DNA from: Fimbriiglobus ruber
GTDB taxonomy: Bacteria > Planctomycetota > Planctomycetia > Gemmatales > Gemmataceae
Assembly (NCBI RefSeq): GCF_002197845.1
Contig: NZ_NIDE01000001.1
Span: 1,054,001 to 1,118,000 of the forward strand
Direction of reading: 5' to 3'
DNA: 64,000 bases
In this document: piece by piece, positions 46,201-55,743 of the stretch
Position numbering within the stretch: position 1 is the stretch's first letter
How the letters are laid out: each line of letters opens with the position of its first letter
Translations under genes and position numbers: made by a program
Notes under the pieces: model-generated
Told to the model about the DNA's origin: nothing
The model's database searches: none
What the model saw: the letters and a program-made list of their open reading frames with translations, nothing else

Positions 46201-47292
46201 ATGAAAGCCGGTATCGTCGGTCTACCCAACGTTGGCAAGAGTACGCTTTTTAACGCCCTCACGAGTTCCAAGGCCGCCCAAAGCGCGAACTACCCGTTCT
46301 GCACGATCGAGCCGAACGAAGGCATCGTCAGTGTTCCGGACGACCGGCTGCGGCGGATTAGCAAACACATCGTGCCCAAGAAGCTCGTTCCGACCGCGCT
46401 CAAACTCGTGGACATCGCCGGCATCGTCAAAGGGGCGAGTGAGGGCGAAGGACTGGGCAACCAGTTCTTGAGCCACATCCGGGAGGTCGACGCGATTCTC
46501 CAGGTGGTTCGTTGCTTCGAAGATCCGGACATCGTCCACGTCGCGGGTGCCGTAAACCCCGTTTCGGACATTGAGACCGTCGAAATCGAACTGATGCTGG
46601 CGGACATTCAAACACTGGAAAACGCCCTGCCCAAAGCCGAGCGGGCGGCCAAGGGCGGCGACAAGGACGCGGTCCTTCGCGCGTCCGGCATTCGCAAGTG
46701 TATGACCCAACTCGCGGCCAACGAACCGCTCCGGAAGCTGAAACTCGACCCGATGGAAGATAAGGCGATTTCGAGCTTCGGGCTCCTGACCGCCAAGCCG
46801 ATCCTGTACGTCGCCAACGTGGACGAAACGGACCTCGGCGGGACCGGTCCACTCGTGATCCAGGTGCGCGAGTTCGCTGCGAAGGTCGGCGCCTCGGTTG
46901 TGCCGGTCTGCGCGAAACTGGAAGCCGAGATCGCGGAACTCGACGAGGCCGACCGCGCGGAAATGCTCACGGCGGCCGGCGTGGCCGAGCCGGCGCTGCC
47001 GGTCCTCGCCCGCGAGGCGTACCGGGTACTCGGCCTCCAGAGTTACTTCACGGCCGGGGAAAAAGAGGTGCGGGCGTGGCCCGTGCCCGTCGGCGCGACC
47101 GCCCCACAGGCTGCCGGGGTGATTCACACCGACTTCGAGAAAGGCTTTATCCGCGCTGAAGTCTACACGCTCGAAGATCTGGAAACGTACAAGAGCGAGA
47201 AGGAAATTCGGCAAGCCGGCAAGTTGCGCGTCGAGGGGAAGAGTTACGTCATGAAGGATGGCGACATCTGCCACTTCCTGTTCAACACGTAA
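46201..47292 (+). CDS. ychF: YchF/OLA1 family ATPase
   Basis: 363 residues, the normal length. The P-loop is [15 protein letters not shown] near residue 8. G3 is [22 protein letters not shown], and the altered specificity motif NVDE (near 205) is the mark of this Obg-like ATPase. A coiled-coil insert and the C-terminal TGS domain ([13 protein letters not shown]...[16 protein letters not shown]) are complete. The protein binds ribosomes and is linked to stress response and translation control. ATG 46201 begins [12 protein letters not shown], the standard N-terminus. Confidence 0.98.
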   Translation: MKAGIVGLPNVGKSTLFNALTSSKAAQSANYPFCTIEPNEGIVSVPDDRLRRISKHIVPKKLVPTALKLVDIAGIVKGASEGEGLGNQFLSHIREVDAILQVVRCFEDPDIVHVAGAVNPVSDIETVEIELMLADIQTLENALPKAERAAKGGDKDAVLRASGIRKCMTQLAANEPLRKLKLDPMEDKAISSFGLLTAKPILYVANVDETDLGGTGPLVIQVREFAAKVGASVVPVCAKLEAEIAELDEADRAEMLTAAGVAEPALPVLAREAYRVLGLQSYFTAGEKEVRAWPVPVGATAPQAAGVIHTDFEKGFIRAEVYTLEDLETYKSEKEIRQAGKLRVEGKSYVMKDGDICHFLFNT

Positions 47293-47301
47293 CGCACGGC
47301 G

Positions 47302-48183
47302 TCACAGGTCGTCGAGGTGCCGCGGCCAATCGTCTTTTAGCAGCCGGGAGAGTGAGCGGTCGGCGAGGAGCCGGCCGCCGGTCTGGCAGCGGGCGCAATA
47401 GTTGGTTTCGTTTTCGGCGTACCGGATTCGTTGGACTGGTGATCCGCAATCCGGGCACGGCATGCCGAACTTCCCGTGAACGGCCATCTCGGGCCGGAAG
47501 GCCGTCACCTTTTCCGGAAAGCCATCTCCCACTTCGGCCCGGAAGCGATCCGTCCATTCGGTCAATACCACTCGAACGGCTTCGTGCAAACGACCCACAT
47601 CCTCCGCCGGTAGTTTCTGCGTGAGCGCGAGTGGCGACAATCTCGCCCGGTGTAGGATCTCGTCCGAGTAGGCGTTGCCGATACCACTGAAGAGCCGCGG
47701 GTCGGTGAGGGCACGTTTCAAGGTGTGGTTGTGCGAGCGGAGGACCGTTTCAAACTCGCCGGCTGTGGCTGCGAACACATCAATGCCACCGGGATCTTGG
47801 GCGGCGAGCGCAGCCGCCCCGCGTAGGAGATGGAGCGAGGCCCGCTTCTTGGAACCGGCCTCGGTGAACAGCAGCGTGCCGTCGGGAAAGTCGAACGCCG
47901 CCAGGTTGTATTTGCCCGCGAGTTTCGCCTTCGGCGGCTTCCAGTGCAGCCGGCCGGCGATCATGAGATGGATGACGAGCCACAATTCGCCGTCGAACCC
48001 GATGGCAATGCGCTTCCCAATTCGCTTCAGCCCGCGAACGACCTGGCCCTCGACCGTGCTGATGGGCGGGTCGTAAGTCCGGAGCAAGAATGGGCTATTG
48101 AGGCGGATACGTTCGAGCGGCCGGCCAACGATGCGCCGGTCGAGGGCTTCGATGTAAATGGTGACGTCGGGTAGTTCGGGCAT
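47302..48183 (-). CDS. Fpg/Nei-family DNA glycosylase
   Basis: 293 residues. ATG 48183 gives [14 protein letters not shown], so that P2 and E3, the catalytic residues after Met removal, are correctly placed. The H2TH region is [31 protein letters not shown]. The C-terminal zinc finger is CPDCG...NYCARCQ, four cysteines. The family removes oxidised bases and nicks the strand in base-excision repair. Its subtype (Fpg, Nei or a divergent member) cannot be decided by eye. A hairpin fills nearly all the gap to the upstream beta-lactamase-like gene. Confidence 0.9.
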   Translation of the reverse strand: MPELPDVTIYIEALDRRIVGRPLERIRLNSPFLLRTYDPPISTVEGQVVRGLKRIGKRIAIGFDGELWLVIHLMIAGRLHWKPPKAKLAGKYNLAAFDFPDGTLLFTEAGSKKRASLHLLRGAAALAAQDPGGIDVFAATAGEFETVLRSHNHTLKRALTDPRLFSGIGNAYSDEILHRARLSPLALTQKLPAEDVGRLHEAVRVVLTEWTDRFRAEVGDGFPEKVTAFRPEMAVHGKFGMPCPDCGSPVQRIRYAENETNYCARCQTGGRLLADRSLSRLLKDDWPRHLDDL

Positions 48184-48186
48184 GAG

Positions 48187-48297
48187 TTTTCGCCGCAGAT
48201 GCACGCGGATGAACGCGGATCAGAACAGAGATCAGAGATGACTCTTTTCCGATCTCTGTTCTGATCCGCGTTCATCGGCGTGTATCTGCGGCGAAAA
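48187..48297. repeat. 47-bp inverted repeat filling an intergenic gap
   Basis: Arms 48187-48233 and 48251-48297 are reverse complements with two mismatches and a 17-base loop. The arm contains ACGCGGATGAACGCGGATCA, related in pattern to the 27035-27118 repeat. It occupies all but a few bases between the stop at 48300 and the glycosylase ATG at 48183, so the ribosome-binding site of that gene must lie in or beside the stem. Confidence 0.92.
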
Positions 48298-48299
48298 TC

Positions 48300-49511
48300 T
48301 TACTTCTTCTCGCCCGACTGCTCTTCCTTGCCGTTCCGATCGTTACGAGGTTTGATCCCGACCGCCGCGGCGACGGCCGTCGCGACCTCGCGGCGGAGGC
48401 GGATGGCGTTGCCTTTGTCGTCCGGGTGAACTCGGTTGGTCAGAATGATGACCGCGGTTTTGCTGGCCGGGTCGACCCAAACGGACGTACCAGTAAAGCC
48501 GGTGTGCCCGTACCCTTCGCCGCGGGGGAACAGGTCGCCCCGTTGGCTGGAGTACGCCGTGTCCACGTCCCAGCCGTAAGAACGGAATTGTTTTCGCGGC
48601 GTGCCCTTGGCCGGAGTGTCCGTCCCGCTCAAGACTTCGTGCGGGTCGGTAAACAGTTTCACCGTCTCGGGCTTCATGACCCGAACCCCGTCCAGTTCGC
48701 CGCCGCGGAGCAGCATGCGGATGTAGCGCACGAGGTCGTCCGCCGGGGCGAACAAGCCCGCGTCCCCGGCCACGCCGCCGAGCAGGTATGCGCGGGGGTC
48801 GTGGACTTCGCCCAGGATGATCTTCCCAGCCCGTTGGCCCGTCGGCGCGATGCGCGCTTTCAAGGGTTCGCCCGGCCGGAAGCCGGTATCGGTCATCTTG
48901 AGCGGGTCGTAGACGTGCATTTTGGCGAACTTGTCCATCGGCTGTCCCGCGACGCGCTCGACGACGACGCCGAGAACGATGAAGCCGACATCGCTGTACT
49001 TGAACCGGCTGCCGACGGGTGCTTCAGGCTTCAAGGCGGCAATACGTTCCAGGGCTTTTGCGGGGCCGTCCTTGTAGTCGGCCTCGGGGTTGTCCGCGAT
49101 GAGCCCACTGTTATGAAGGAGCAGGTTCGCAATCGTGATTTTGTCTTTGCCATTCGCGGCGAACGCGGGCCAATATTTGGCGACCAGATCGTCCGGGCTG
49201 AGTTTCCCATGTTCGATGAGGAGCATGGCCGAGGTGGCCGTCGCGATCGGCTTGGTGAGCGAAGCCAGGTCGAACACGGTGTCGACCGTCATGGGCACCA
49301 AGGCGGGGCGAACGACACGATTCCCGTAAGCCTTGCGCAGAATCACCTCGTCGTTATGAACGACGACGACCACCGCGCCGGGGCAGTCGCCCCGCGCGAA
49401 TGCGGCCTTGACCGCCTCGTCGACCGCACCGAACTGCGGCTCGGCGGCCGGCGCGGGTTGGTGATCGAGGAAGAACCCGCACGCCAGTCCCGCGAAAATC
49501 CAAGCCCTCAT
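48300..49511 (-). CDS. Secreted beta-lactamase-family serine hydrolase
   Basis: 403 residues with a signal peptide (MRAWIFAGLACGFFLDHQPAPAAEP). The class C/DD-peptidase-like fold is shown by FDLASLTKPIATATSAMLL, with SLTK as S-x-x-K, and FKYSDVGFIVLG with Y-S-D as the second motif. HTGFTGTSVWVDP near the C-terminus is the H/K-T-G-type triad. Such proteins may be esterases, D-aminopeptidases or penicillin-binding; substrate unknown. ATG 49511 is preceded by GAGG. Confidence 0.9.
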   Translation of the reverse strand: MRAWIFAGLACGFFLDHQPAPAAEPQFGAVDEAVKAAFARGDCPGAVVVVVHNDEVILRKAYGNRVVRPALVPMTVDTVFDLASLTKPIATATSAMLLIEHGKLSPDDLVAKYWPAFAANGKDKITIANLLLHNSGLIADNPEADYKDGPAKALERIAALKPEAPVGSRFKYSDVGFIVLGVVVERVAGQPMDKFAKMHVYDPLKMTDTGFRPGEPLKARIAPTGQRAGKIILGEVHDPRAYLLGGVAGDAGLFAPADDLVRYIRMLLRGGELDGVRVMKPETVKLFTDPHEVLSGTDTPAKGTPRKQFRSYGWDVDTAYSSQRGDLFPRGEGYGHTGFTGTSVWVDPASKTAVIILTNRVHPDDKGNAIRLRREVATAVAAAVGIKPRNDRNGKEEQSGEKK

Positions 49512-49718
49512 AATCGACCTCGGAGTCTGTGGAAAATCACCTGCGGTAATCGTGTCTCGGGAGAGTTTGGGCATGTCGATAAGATTACGACGAATCAGAC
49601 GAGTCTGGAGTGGCCGTCGCGGTCTTTATGACCCGCGGCGACGCGGTCCTTGACCTTGCCGCGGTCTGCGGCTGTAACGGTTGAGAGGCGGAATTCCCCC
49701 GCTCGCAAAGGGACAGGC

Positions 49719-50396
49719 ATGACGGACCGAGAGGCTCTATACGAGGCGGTCCTTGCGGCCCCGGACAACGATCTGCCCCGGCTCGTCCTCGCGGACTGGT
49801 TCGAGGAGAACGGAGACGCACTACGGGGCATTTACATTCGAACACAAATCGAACAATCTCGGGTACTGCACAACAACGAATGGGGTGACGAGTCTGTGGC
49901 GATACCGGAAGCCACGGAAGCCGTTTTGGAGGTTCCGGCCGAGTCGATCTGGGAGTGGGCCGGCGCATACGGGTTGCCCGCGCCGAAACCCACCAACCTC
50001 CTGGTCCGAAATCAGGTCGGAGATTTGGACCTCGTACACGACATCGACTCCGATATGACCTACGGTTTTCGGCGAGGGTTTATTGAGGAGGTTCGGTGCC
50101 GGGCGATCGTGTGGCAGGAGAAGGGGCGGGCGATCGCATGTCGGATTCCGATCCGACGGGTACAGATTACGGACAAGCGGCCGCACGGTCGGGCGCGGGA
50201 CGAATGGGTCTGGCGTGTCTCCGCCGACCGCTCCGGGGATCTGGCGAGTATTCTTCCGGTGAAGCTGTTCGCGGCACTCTCGGGAGGCGCCTACCTCAAT
50301 CCCGGACACTTTTCATTCGATGCCGTTTATCTGACTCGGCAGGCGGCGATCGAAGCGTTGTCGACCGCGTGCCTTGCCTACGCTCGGGGAGAATGA
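49719..50396 (+). CDS. TIGR02996-domain protein
   Basis: 225 residues. MTDREALYEAVLAAPDNDLPRLVLADWFEENGD at the start is the TIGR02996 repeat-companion motif, which is largely confined to planctomycetes and often occurs in proteins found in many copies per genome. The rest (RCRAIVWQEKGRAIACRIPIRRVQI and WVWRVSADRSGDLASIL) is not recognised. ATG 49719 has AAAGGGA upstream and gives the conserved start. Function is unknown. Confidence 0.85.
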   Translation: MTDREALYEAVLAAPDNDLPRLVLADWFEENGDALRGIYIRTQIEQSRVLHNNEWGDESVAIPEATEAVLEVPAESIWEWAGAYGLPAPKPTNLLVRNQVGDLDLVHDIDSDMTYGFRRGFIEEVRCRAIVWQEKGRAIACRIPIRRVQITDKRPHGRARDEWVWRVSADRSGDLASILPVKLFAALSGGAYLNPGHFSFDAVYLTRQAAIEALSTACLAYARGE

Positions 50397-50423
50397 ATCC
50401 GATGCCCGGTCGTCGCGACGGCT

Positions 50424-51749
50424 TTACGTCTTCTCAGGCTCGGGGCTCTCGTTCAACGGCTCGTAGCGGTAACTCCACCACACGACGGCTGCGAGCAAGA
50501 GAGCGCCGACGTAAACGTCGAAGAGAGGGTCCCACTGTTCGCGGCCGGAGTAACCTTGTCTCTTCCGCCATTCGGAGAACGCGCCCACGAACCACTGCGA
50601 GGACATCGCACCGATCACGCCGGCGCCGTTCATGAGGCCGAAGAGCGCGCCGACGTGTCGACCACACTGCGGGATCGCGACCGACCACCAGTTCGGTAGC
50701 GTGACGTGCATGGCACAGAACGAGACGCCCCAGAGCCCGGCCAGCGCGAAGGCGTCGTCGCAGCGGATGCCGGCGAATAGGCTCGCGGCCGCGATGGTGT
50801 AACAGACCGCGCCCAGGTAACGACGGGCGCGGACGGGGTCGGCCGACCATTTGGGAATCTGGTCGGCCAGCCAGCCGCCGAAGAGCATGCCGGCGGCTGA
50901 GCCTGCGAGGACGATCGAGGCCAGTGTCCCCGAACGGAGGTTGTCCATGCCCCGGGCTGCGGACAGGTACTTCGGAAACCAGGAGTAGAAGAAGTACGTG
51001 TAAAACGAGCCGAGGATCATAATTGCCGAAAGGGCGAGGATGCCGCGGTTTGTGAGTATGCTTTCCCACGGCAGTGGGCCGGGGTCCGCGGCCGGCGGGG
51101 GCATGCCGTTGCGGATTTGCTTCAACTCTAAAGCGTTGACATCAGGGTGTATCGCCGGGTCGTCGCGGAACCACCACCAGAATCCCACGGCCCACACGAC
51201 TCCCAGCATCCCGAAAAGGGCGAAGGACCAGCGCCAGCCGAGGGTTTCGATCAGGCCGGCCGCGGCAGTCGGAGCCGCGATTCCCCCGAACTGTGCGGCC
51301 GCCAACATCACGCCTTGGACGCGGCCGCGCTCGTGGACCGGAAACCACCGCGCGATCACGCGGGCCGCGTTCGGGAACGCACCGGCCTCGCCGGCCCCGA
51401 AAAGAAATCGGACCGCCATGAGGCCGAGAAGGCCGGTGCAAACGCCGGTCAATGCGGTGAACGCCGACCACCAGAGGACGATCCGCGTGAGCAGGAACCG
51501 CGAGCCGCGCCGGTCGCCCAGTCGTCCCGTCGGTATTTCAAATAACCCGTAGGCCAGCGAAAACGCCATGAGAACGTAGCTGATTTCGCTATCAGAGAGG
51601 TCGAGTTCTTTTTGGATCGGGACGACCGCCTGCGACATGCAGATGCGGTCGAGGTAAAGCACCGCAGACAGCCCGCAGAGCCAAAGAACAAGTACAAACC
51701 GGGCTCGCGTCGGCTTGTCAAAGTCGGGTGAAATCATGTCGAAGCGCAT
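50424..51749 (-). CDS. MFS transporter, anion:cation symporter type
   Basis: 441 residues with about 12 membrane helices. Major-facilitator landmarks are visible: VLYLDRICMSQAVVPIQKELDLSDSEISYVLMAFSLAYGLFEIPTGRLGDRRGSR, with the G-x-L-x-D-R-x-G-x-R loop 2-3 motif, and AARVIARWFPVHERGRVQG in the N-half. The pattern resembles the ACS family, which takes up organic anions such as sugar acids. It is divergent from the DMFase-like/enolase-superfamily pair, so it may import their substrate. Confidence 0.92.
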   Translation of the reverse strand: MRFDMISPDFDKPTRARFVLVLWLCGLSAVLYLDRICMSQAVVPIQKELDLSDSEISYVLMAFSLAYGLFEIPTGRLGDRRGSRFLLTRIVLWWSAFTALTGVCTGLLGLMAVRFLFGAGEAGAFPNAARVIARWFPVHERGRVQGVMLAAAQFGGIAAPTAAAGLIETLGWRWSFALFGMLGVVWAVGFWWWFRDDPAIHPDVNALELKQIRNGMPPPAADPGPLPWESILTNRGILALSAIMILGSFYTYFFYSWFPKYLSAARGMDNLRSGTLASIVLAGSAAGMLFGGWLADQIPKWSADPVRARRYLGAVCYTIAAASLFAGIRCDDAFALAGLWGVSFCAMHVTLPNWWSVAIPQCGRHVGALFGLMNGAGVIGAMSSQWFVGAFSEWRKRQGYSGREQWDPLFDVYVGALLLAAVVWWSYRYEPLNESPEPEKT

Positions 51750-51866
51750 GGAAGGTAGGATTCGCGGCTCCAGTGTAACGACGAATTGCCGACAAAACGC
51801 TTACTTCCTCGCATTTTGTCGCAACCTCTGGTGAAATGTCTGCCGACCCCACCGGCGGAGCGGCCT

Positions 51867-53459
51867 ATGCTGATCGGTTACGTGAGCGACGAGCGGTACT
51901 CGGCACTTCCGGACGTGTCGCTGGAATTCCTCGACGAGCGCGGGCAGTCGTGGCCCGCGCAGTCGCGTGCTTCGGGAGCCGTCCATGCCGCGTTGCCCGC
52001 GGGCAAGTACCGTGTCGTGATTCAAAAGCCGGGCTACGGCGCGAAGTTCAGCAGTGTGGAAATTCCCTCGGGTTTACCCCACCAGTTTCGCTTGCTGACT
52101 GACAGCCTGCTCGGTTACGCCTGGCCGAAATGGGTCCGGTCGGGCGAAGCGTCCGAGTTTCGCGTTCACTCGGTCGAGCCGTACAAGCTCGAACTTTGGC
52201 GCTACGGCTGGCAACCCGAATTCGTCCGGTCGCTCGGCTGGCACGACGAACACGCCCCCCGCGCGGTCATGCAGGTGACGCCCGACGGCGACTACACCCA
52301 GACCGGCGTCGCGTGGAACCGCGTCGGGTACGCGAACTCGGTCCACTCGCAACACGTTGTCGCACCCGCCCGGAGTGGGCTCTACTACTTCCGGGCGTCC
52401 ACGACCGCGGGCCGGCAGTTCGCGTTCCCCTGGGTTGTCGCCCCGGCCGCGCCGACGGCCCCGGTCGCCGTACTTGCCTCGAACCTGACCTGGAACGCGT
52501 ACAACAGTTTCGGCGGCCGGAGCAACTACATCCACGCCGACCAACTCCCGCCAATGCCCACTGTGAACGCCCGCGTCGAACTCAAGCGCTACTCCGACGC
52601 CGGTTTCTTTACCTGGGGCGCCGACGATTATCCGCCGCTATCGTTCGATCGGCCCGAGCCGTTCAACCACCTCGACTTTACCGAAGCGATTACCGACCCC
52701 ATCGAAGGCCGACAGGCGTGCCACTTGGCTCCCGCGGAATGGCGACTCCTCGGCTGGCTGGAGCGAGAGAACTTCGCCTGCGACTATTACGCCGAATCAC
52801 AACTCGACGCGGGCGTGCTCGATCTCGGCGCCTATCGCGTGTTGATCATCTGCGTCCACCCGGAGTACTGGACGCGGGCGATGATGGACCGCGTCAAACG
52901 CTGGGTGTTCGAGGAAGGCGGCCGACTCATCTACCTGGGCGGAAACGGGCTCAATTGCGAAGTCGACATCACACCCGATGGCTCGATGATCTGCCGCAAC
53001 GAAAAAATCGTCGGCCTGAGCGTCGAGGGGCTAGGCGGTAAGGAAAGCCGGATGCACATCCGCCACGAATCCGAGGCAAGTTTACTCGGAGTCGTCTTCA
53101 CCCCCGCCGGTGCGATGACTGGGGCACCGTACCGCGTGGTTGACGAATCACATTGGGCGTTCGACGGAACGGGACTTCGGAACGGGGATCGATTCGGCGA
53201 AAAGTGCCTGCACCAGCGCTGCCCCGGCGGAGCTTCCGGACACGAGACTGACAAGGTCTCCCCGAGTTCGCCGGCGAACCTCCGGCGCCTCGCCCGCGGA
53301 CTCAACCCCGACGACGGCGGGGCGGACATGGTGATATTCGATACGCCTTCGGGCGGGCGAGTTTTCTCCGTCGGGTCGATTAACTATGTGGCCTCTCTGC
53401 CGGTGGACGAACACGTCTCCGCGATCACCGCGAACGTGATCCGGAAGTTTCTGGAGTAA
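51867..53459 (+). CDS. N,N-dimethylformamidase beta-subunit-like protein
   Basis: 530 residues, no signal peptide. After an Ig-like part (LIGYVSDERYSALPDVSLEFLD) come segments typical of the large DMFase subunit: VLASNLTWNAYNSFGGRSNYIHAD near 205 and YPPLSFDRPEPFNHLDFT near 260. A Rossmann/amidotransferase-like part follows (YRVLIICVHPEYWTRAMMDRVKRWVFEEGGRLIYLGGNGL). DMFase hydrolyses small amides, but many relatives have unknown substrates. Here the gene pairs with an enolase-superfamily gene (3-base gap) and a divergent transporter, which suggests a catabolic step rather than dimethylformamide use. Confidence 0.8.
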   Translation: MLIGYVSDERYSALPDVSLEFLDERGQSWPAQSRASGAVHAALPAGKYRVVIQKPGYGAKFSSVEIPSGLPHQFRLLTDSLLGYAWPKWVRSGEASEFRVHSVEPYKLELWRYGWQPEFVRSLGWHDEHAPRAVMQVTPDGDYTQTGVAWNRVGYANSVHSQHVVAPARSGLYYFRASTTAGRQFAFPWVVAPAAPTAPVAVLASNLTWNAYNSFGGRSNYIHADQLPPMPTVNARVELKRYSDAGFFTWGADDYPPLSFDRPEPFNHLDFTEAITDPIEGRQACHLAPAEWRLLGWLERENFACDYYAESQLDAGVLDLGAYRVLIICVHPEYWTRAMMDRVKRWVFEEGGRLIYLGGNGLNCEVDITPDGSMICRNEKIVGLSVEGLGGKESRMHIRHESEASLLGVVFTPAGAMTGAPYRVVDESHWAFDGTGLRNGDRFGEKCLHQRCPGGASGHETDKVSPSSPANLRRLARGLNPDDGGADMVIFDTPSGGRVFSVGSINYVASLPVDEHVSAITANVIRKFLE

Positions 53460-53462
53460 CGG

Positions 53463-54578
53463 ATGAAGATCACGCAGATCGAGCCGATCCCCGTGTGCGT
53501 GCCCCTGAAAAAAGGCATGACCGCGAAAACGGCGCACGGGGAACACGTCGTCTCGCCCTATGTTCTGGTCAAAGTCCATACAGACGAAGGGCTCGTCGGC
53601 CTCGGCGAAGCGACCATCTCCGGCCTCTGGTCGGGGGAGACGCAAGCCGGGACGATGGCGGCCATCCGCGAATACCTAGCCCCGCAACTCGTCGGGAAAG
53701 ACCCCCGCGACATCACCGCGGCCCGGCGGGCGATGGACTTCATCATCAAGCTGAACCCGTTCGCCAAGGCGGCCGTCGAAATGGCCCTGTGGGACATCGC
53801 CGGGAAAGCGGTGGGCCTGCCCGTCTATCAACTGCTGGGCGGCAAGGTGCGGGACCGGGTGCGGATTAAGTTGGTGGTCTGGGCGCGCGACGTGCCCGGG
53901 TCCGTGGCGATGGCCGAGCAGCACCTCGCACTCGGCGTGACGTGTGTGAAGGTAAAAGTCGGCCTCGACCCGGAGACGGATGTGGCCCGAGTTCGGGCGG
54001 TGCGCAAGGTCGCTGGGCCGGACATCCCGGTGACGATCGACGCCAACTGCGGGTGGACGATTCAGCAGGCGAAGAGTTGCCTCCGCCGCCTCGCCGACGA
54101 GAACCTGTTGCTGGCGGAACAACCGATCCCGGCCGGCGACCCGCTCGCCCTGGCGGAACTGCGGCGCGACACACCGGCCCCGATCATGGCCGACGAAAGC
54201 GTGTTCACGCTGCAAGACGCTTGGCTCCTGACAACACACCGGGCAGCCGACATTCTCAGCGTTTACCCCGGCAAACACGGCGGGATCGCGGCGACGGCCG
54301 AGATCATCGCCGTCGCGAAGGCGGCCGGGATTCGCTGTACCATCGGTAGCAACCTCGAACTCGGCATCGGCACCGCGGCCATGCTCCACGTCGCCGCGGC
54401 GTTCCCGGAAATCGACTGCGACACGTTCCCCGCAGACACCATCGGCCCGCTCTACCACGACGGCGATGTGATCACCCAACCACTCGACCTCGGCCCGCCC
54501 TACGCCGTCGTCCCCGACGGCCCCGGACTTGGCGTGACATTGGACGAAAAGGAACTGGCTCGATGGCGGACTGGGTGA
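53463..54578 (+). CDS. Mandelate racemase/muconate lactonizing enzyme family protein
   Basis: 371 residues, normal for the enolase superfamily. The catalytic motifs are present: CVKVKVG with K163 and K165 (K-x-K), VTIDANCGW with the first metal ligand Asp, LLLAEQPI with the Glu, and PIMADESVF with the D-E pair. The N-terminal capping domain begins MKITQIEPIPVCVPLKKGMTAKTA, close to muconate cycloisomerase-type enzymes. It probably isomerises, epimerises or cycloisomerises a carboxylate. It starts four bases after the DMFase-like stop, so the two are one operon. Confidence 0.93.
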   Translation: MKITQIEPIPVCVPLKKGMTAKTAHGEHVVSPYVLVKVHTDEGLVGLGEATISGLWSGETQAGTMAAIREYLAPQLVGKDPRDITAARRAMDFIIKLNPFAKAAVEMALWDIAGKAVGLPVYQLLGGKVRDRVRIKLVVWARDVPGSVAMAEQHLALGVTCVKVKVGLDPETDVARVRAVRKVAGPDIPVTIDANCGWTIQQAKSCLRRLADENLLLAEQPIPAGDPLALAELRRDTPAPIMADESVFTLQDAWLLTTHRAADILSVYPGKHGGIAATAEIIAVAKAAGIRCTIGSNLELGIGTAAMLHVAAAFPEIDCDTFPADTIGPLYHDGDVITQPLDLGPPYAVVPDGPGLGVTLDEKELARWRTG

Positions 54579-54708
54579 CGGTCGATCCGGAACACTGCAA
54601 TTTTGTAGTGCATAAACCGCGGCCGGATGAATCGTTCGCCCTTTAGTAAAACTGTTGGCATAAACGATCCGCATCGGCCTGCCAAGGGGACGAAGTCCGG
54701 GCGCGGCC

Positions 54709-54714
54709 TATAAT
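54709..54714 (+). promoter_or_regulatory. TATAAT box seven bases before the flippase-like gene
   Basis: A perfect TATAAT (54709-54714) is only six bases upstream of ATG 54721, so transcription would start at or near the A of the start codon and give a leaderless mRNA. No good -35 is seen. It may be a chance match. Confidence 0.3.
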
Positions 54715-54720
54715 CGCCCC

Positions 54721-55743
54721 ATGTGCCTGACTCGGAAGCAGTTGTTGCTCGTGGTGAAGTCCGTGCTTGCGGCGGTCATCGTTGGGGCTGTGGGGTGGCA
54801 GTTCGCCCGGACGCTCCGCTCGCCGGAACTCTGGGAACACGAGTTCTCGGTCCGACACGAATACCTCATTCCAGCCGGCTTTTTGTACCTCGCCGCGCAC
54901 ACCCTCTGGGGCACGTTCTGGTGGCAACTCTTGCGGAGCCAGGGGGCTCACGTGCCGTGGATCGTGGGCATCCGGGCGTATTTCGTTAGCCAGTTTGGGA
55001 AATACGTGCCGGGAAAAGCGTGGGTTCTGGTCCTGCGTGTCGGGTTGCTTCACGGGTACGGGTTGTCACCGGCGACGGTGGCGGTCACGGCCACTTATGA
55101 AACGCTCACCAGCATGGCGGCCGGCGCGTTGCTCGGGATCTGCTTGCTGCCGTGGGCGGGGAACGGGGTCGGCATTCAACTGGATTCGGGGCAGGGGGTT
55201 GCACTGATCGGAATCGCCGGCCTGCCGCTCGCGCTGGGGCTGTTGAACCGGGCGACGGCCCGCATCGCCGCCCGCCGGCGCGGTCCGGATGCGCGGCCGC
55301 TGCCGAGCCCCTCACTCCGATTGTTGGCCCAAGGGTTGTTGCAAGATACGGCCGGGTGGTGTTTGCTGGGGTTGAGTCTGTGGCTGACCGTCCGGGGGCT
55401 CACTGGCGGTGATATCCCCATGAATACGCTCGTGTTCTTGCAGGATCTCGCGGCCGTTTCACTCGCTTACGTGGCGGGGTTTGTCGTGCTGGTGTCCCCG
55501 GGCGGGTTGGGGGCTCGAGAATTTGTTCTCCAGCAGGTTCTCAGCCCGCAACTGGTGCCGACAGCCGGGGCCGCGGCGGACGGTCTGGCTGTAGTGATCG
55601 CACTGGTTTTGCGGCTGGTGTGGACGCTGTTCGAGGTCGCCTGCGCGGGGTCTCTGTGGATGTTCGCCCGACCGATGGGCGATTCGATCACTGCCACTAA
55701 GAAACCGGGACACGAGAAGAGGCAGGTGACCGCCGATGGCTGA
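54721..55743 (+). CDS. Lysylphosphatidylglycerol-synthase-type membrane protein (flippase-like)
   Basis: 340 residues with about eight membrane helices. The block AYFVSQFGKYVPGKAWVLVLRVGLLHGYG (near 87) and the later FVVLVSPGGLGAREFVLQQVLSP are the conserved signature of the UPF0104/LPG-synthase membrane domain, which in several cases moves lipids or lipid-linked sugars. It overlaps the next gene by 8 bp, and three genes here form an operon for a membrane-lipid or polysaccharide step. The exact lipid is unknown. Confidence 0.9.
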   Translation: MCLTRKQLLLVVKSVLAAVIVGAVGWQFARTLRSPELWEHEFSVRHEYLIPAGFLYLAAHTLWGTFWWQLLRSQGAHVPWIVGIRAYFVSQFGKYVPGKAWVLVLRVGLLHGYGLSPATVAVTATYETLTSMAAGALLGICLLPWAGNGVGIQLDSGQGVALIGIAGLPLALGLLNRATARIAARRRGPDARPLPSPSLRLLAQGLLQDTAGWCLLGLSLWLTVRGLTGGDIPMNTLVFLQDLAAVSLAYVAGFVVLVSPGGLGAREFVLQQVLSPQLVPTAGAAADGLAVVIALVLRLVWTLFEVACAGSLWMFARPMGDSITATKKPGHEKRQVTADG

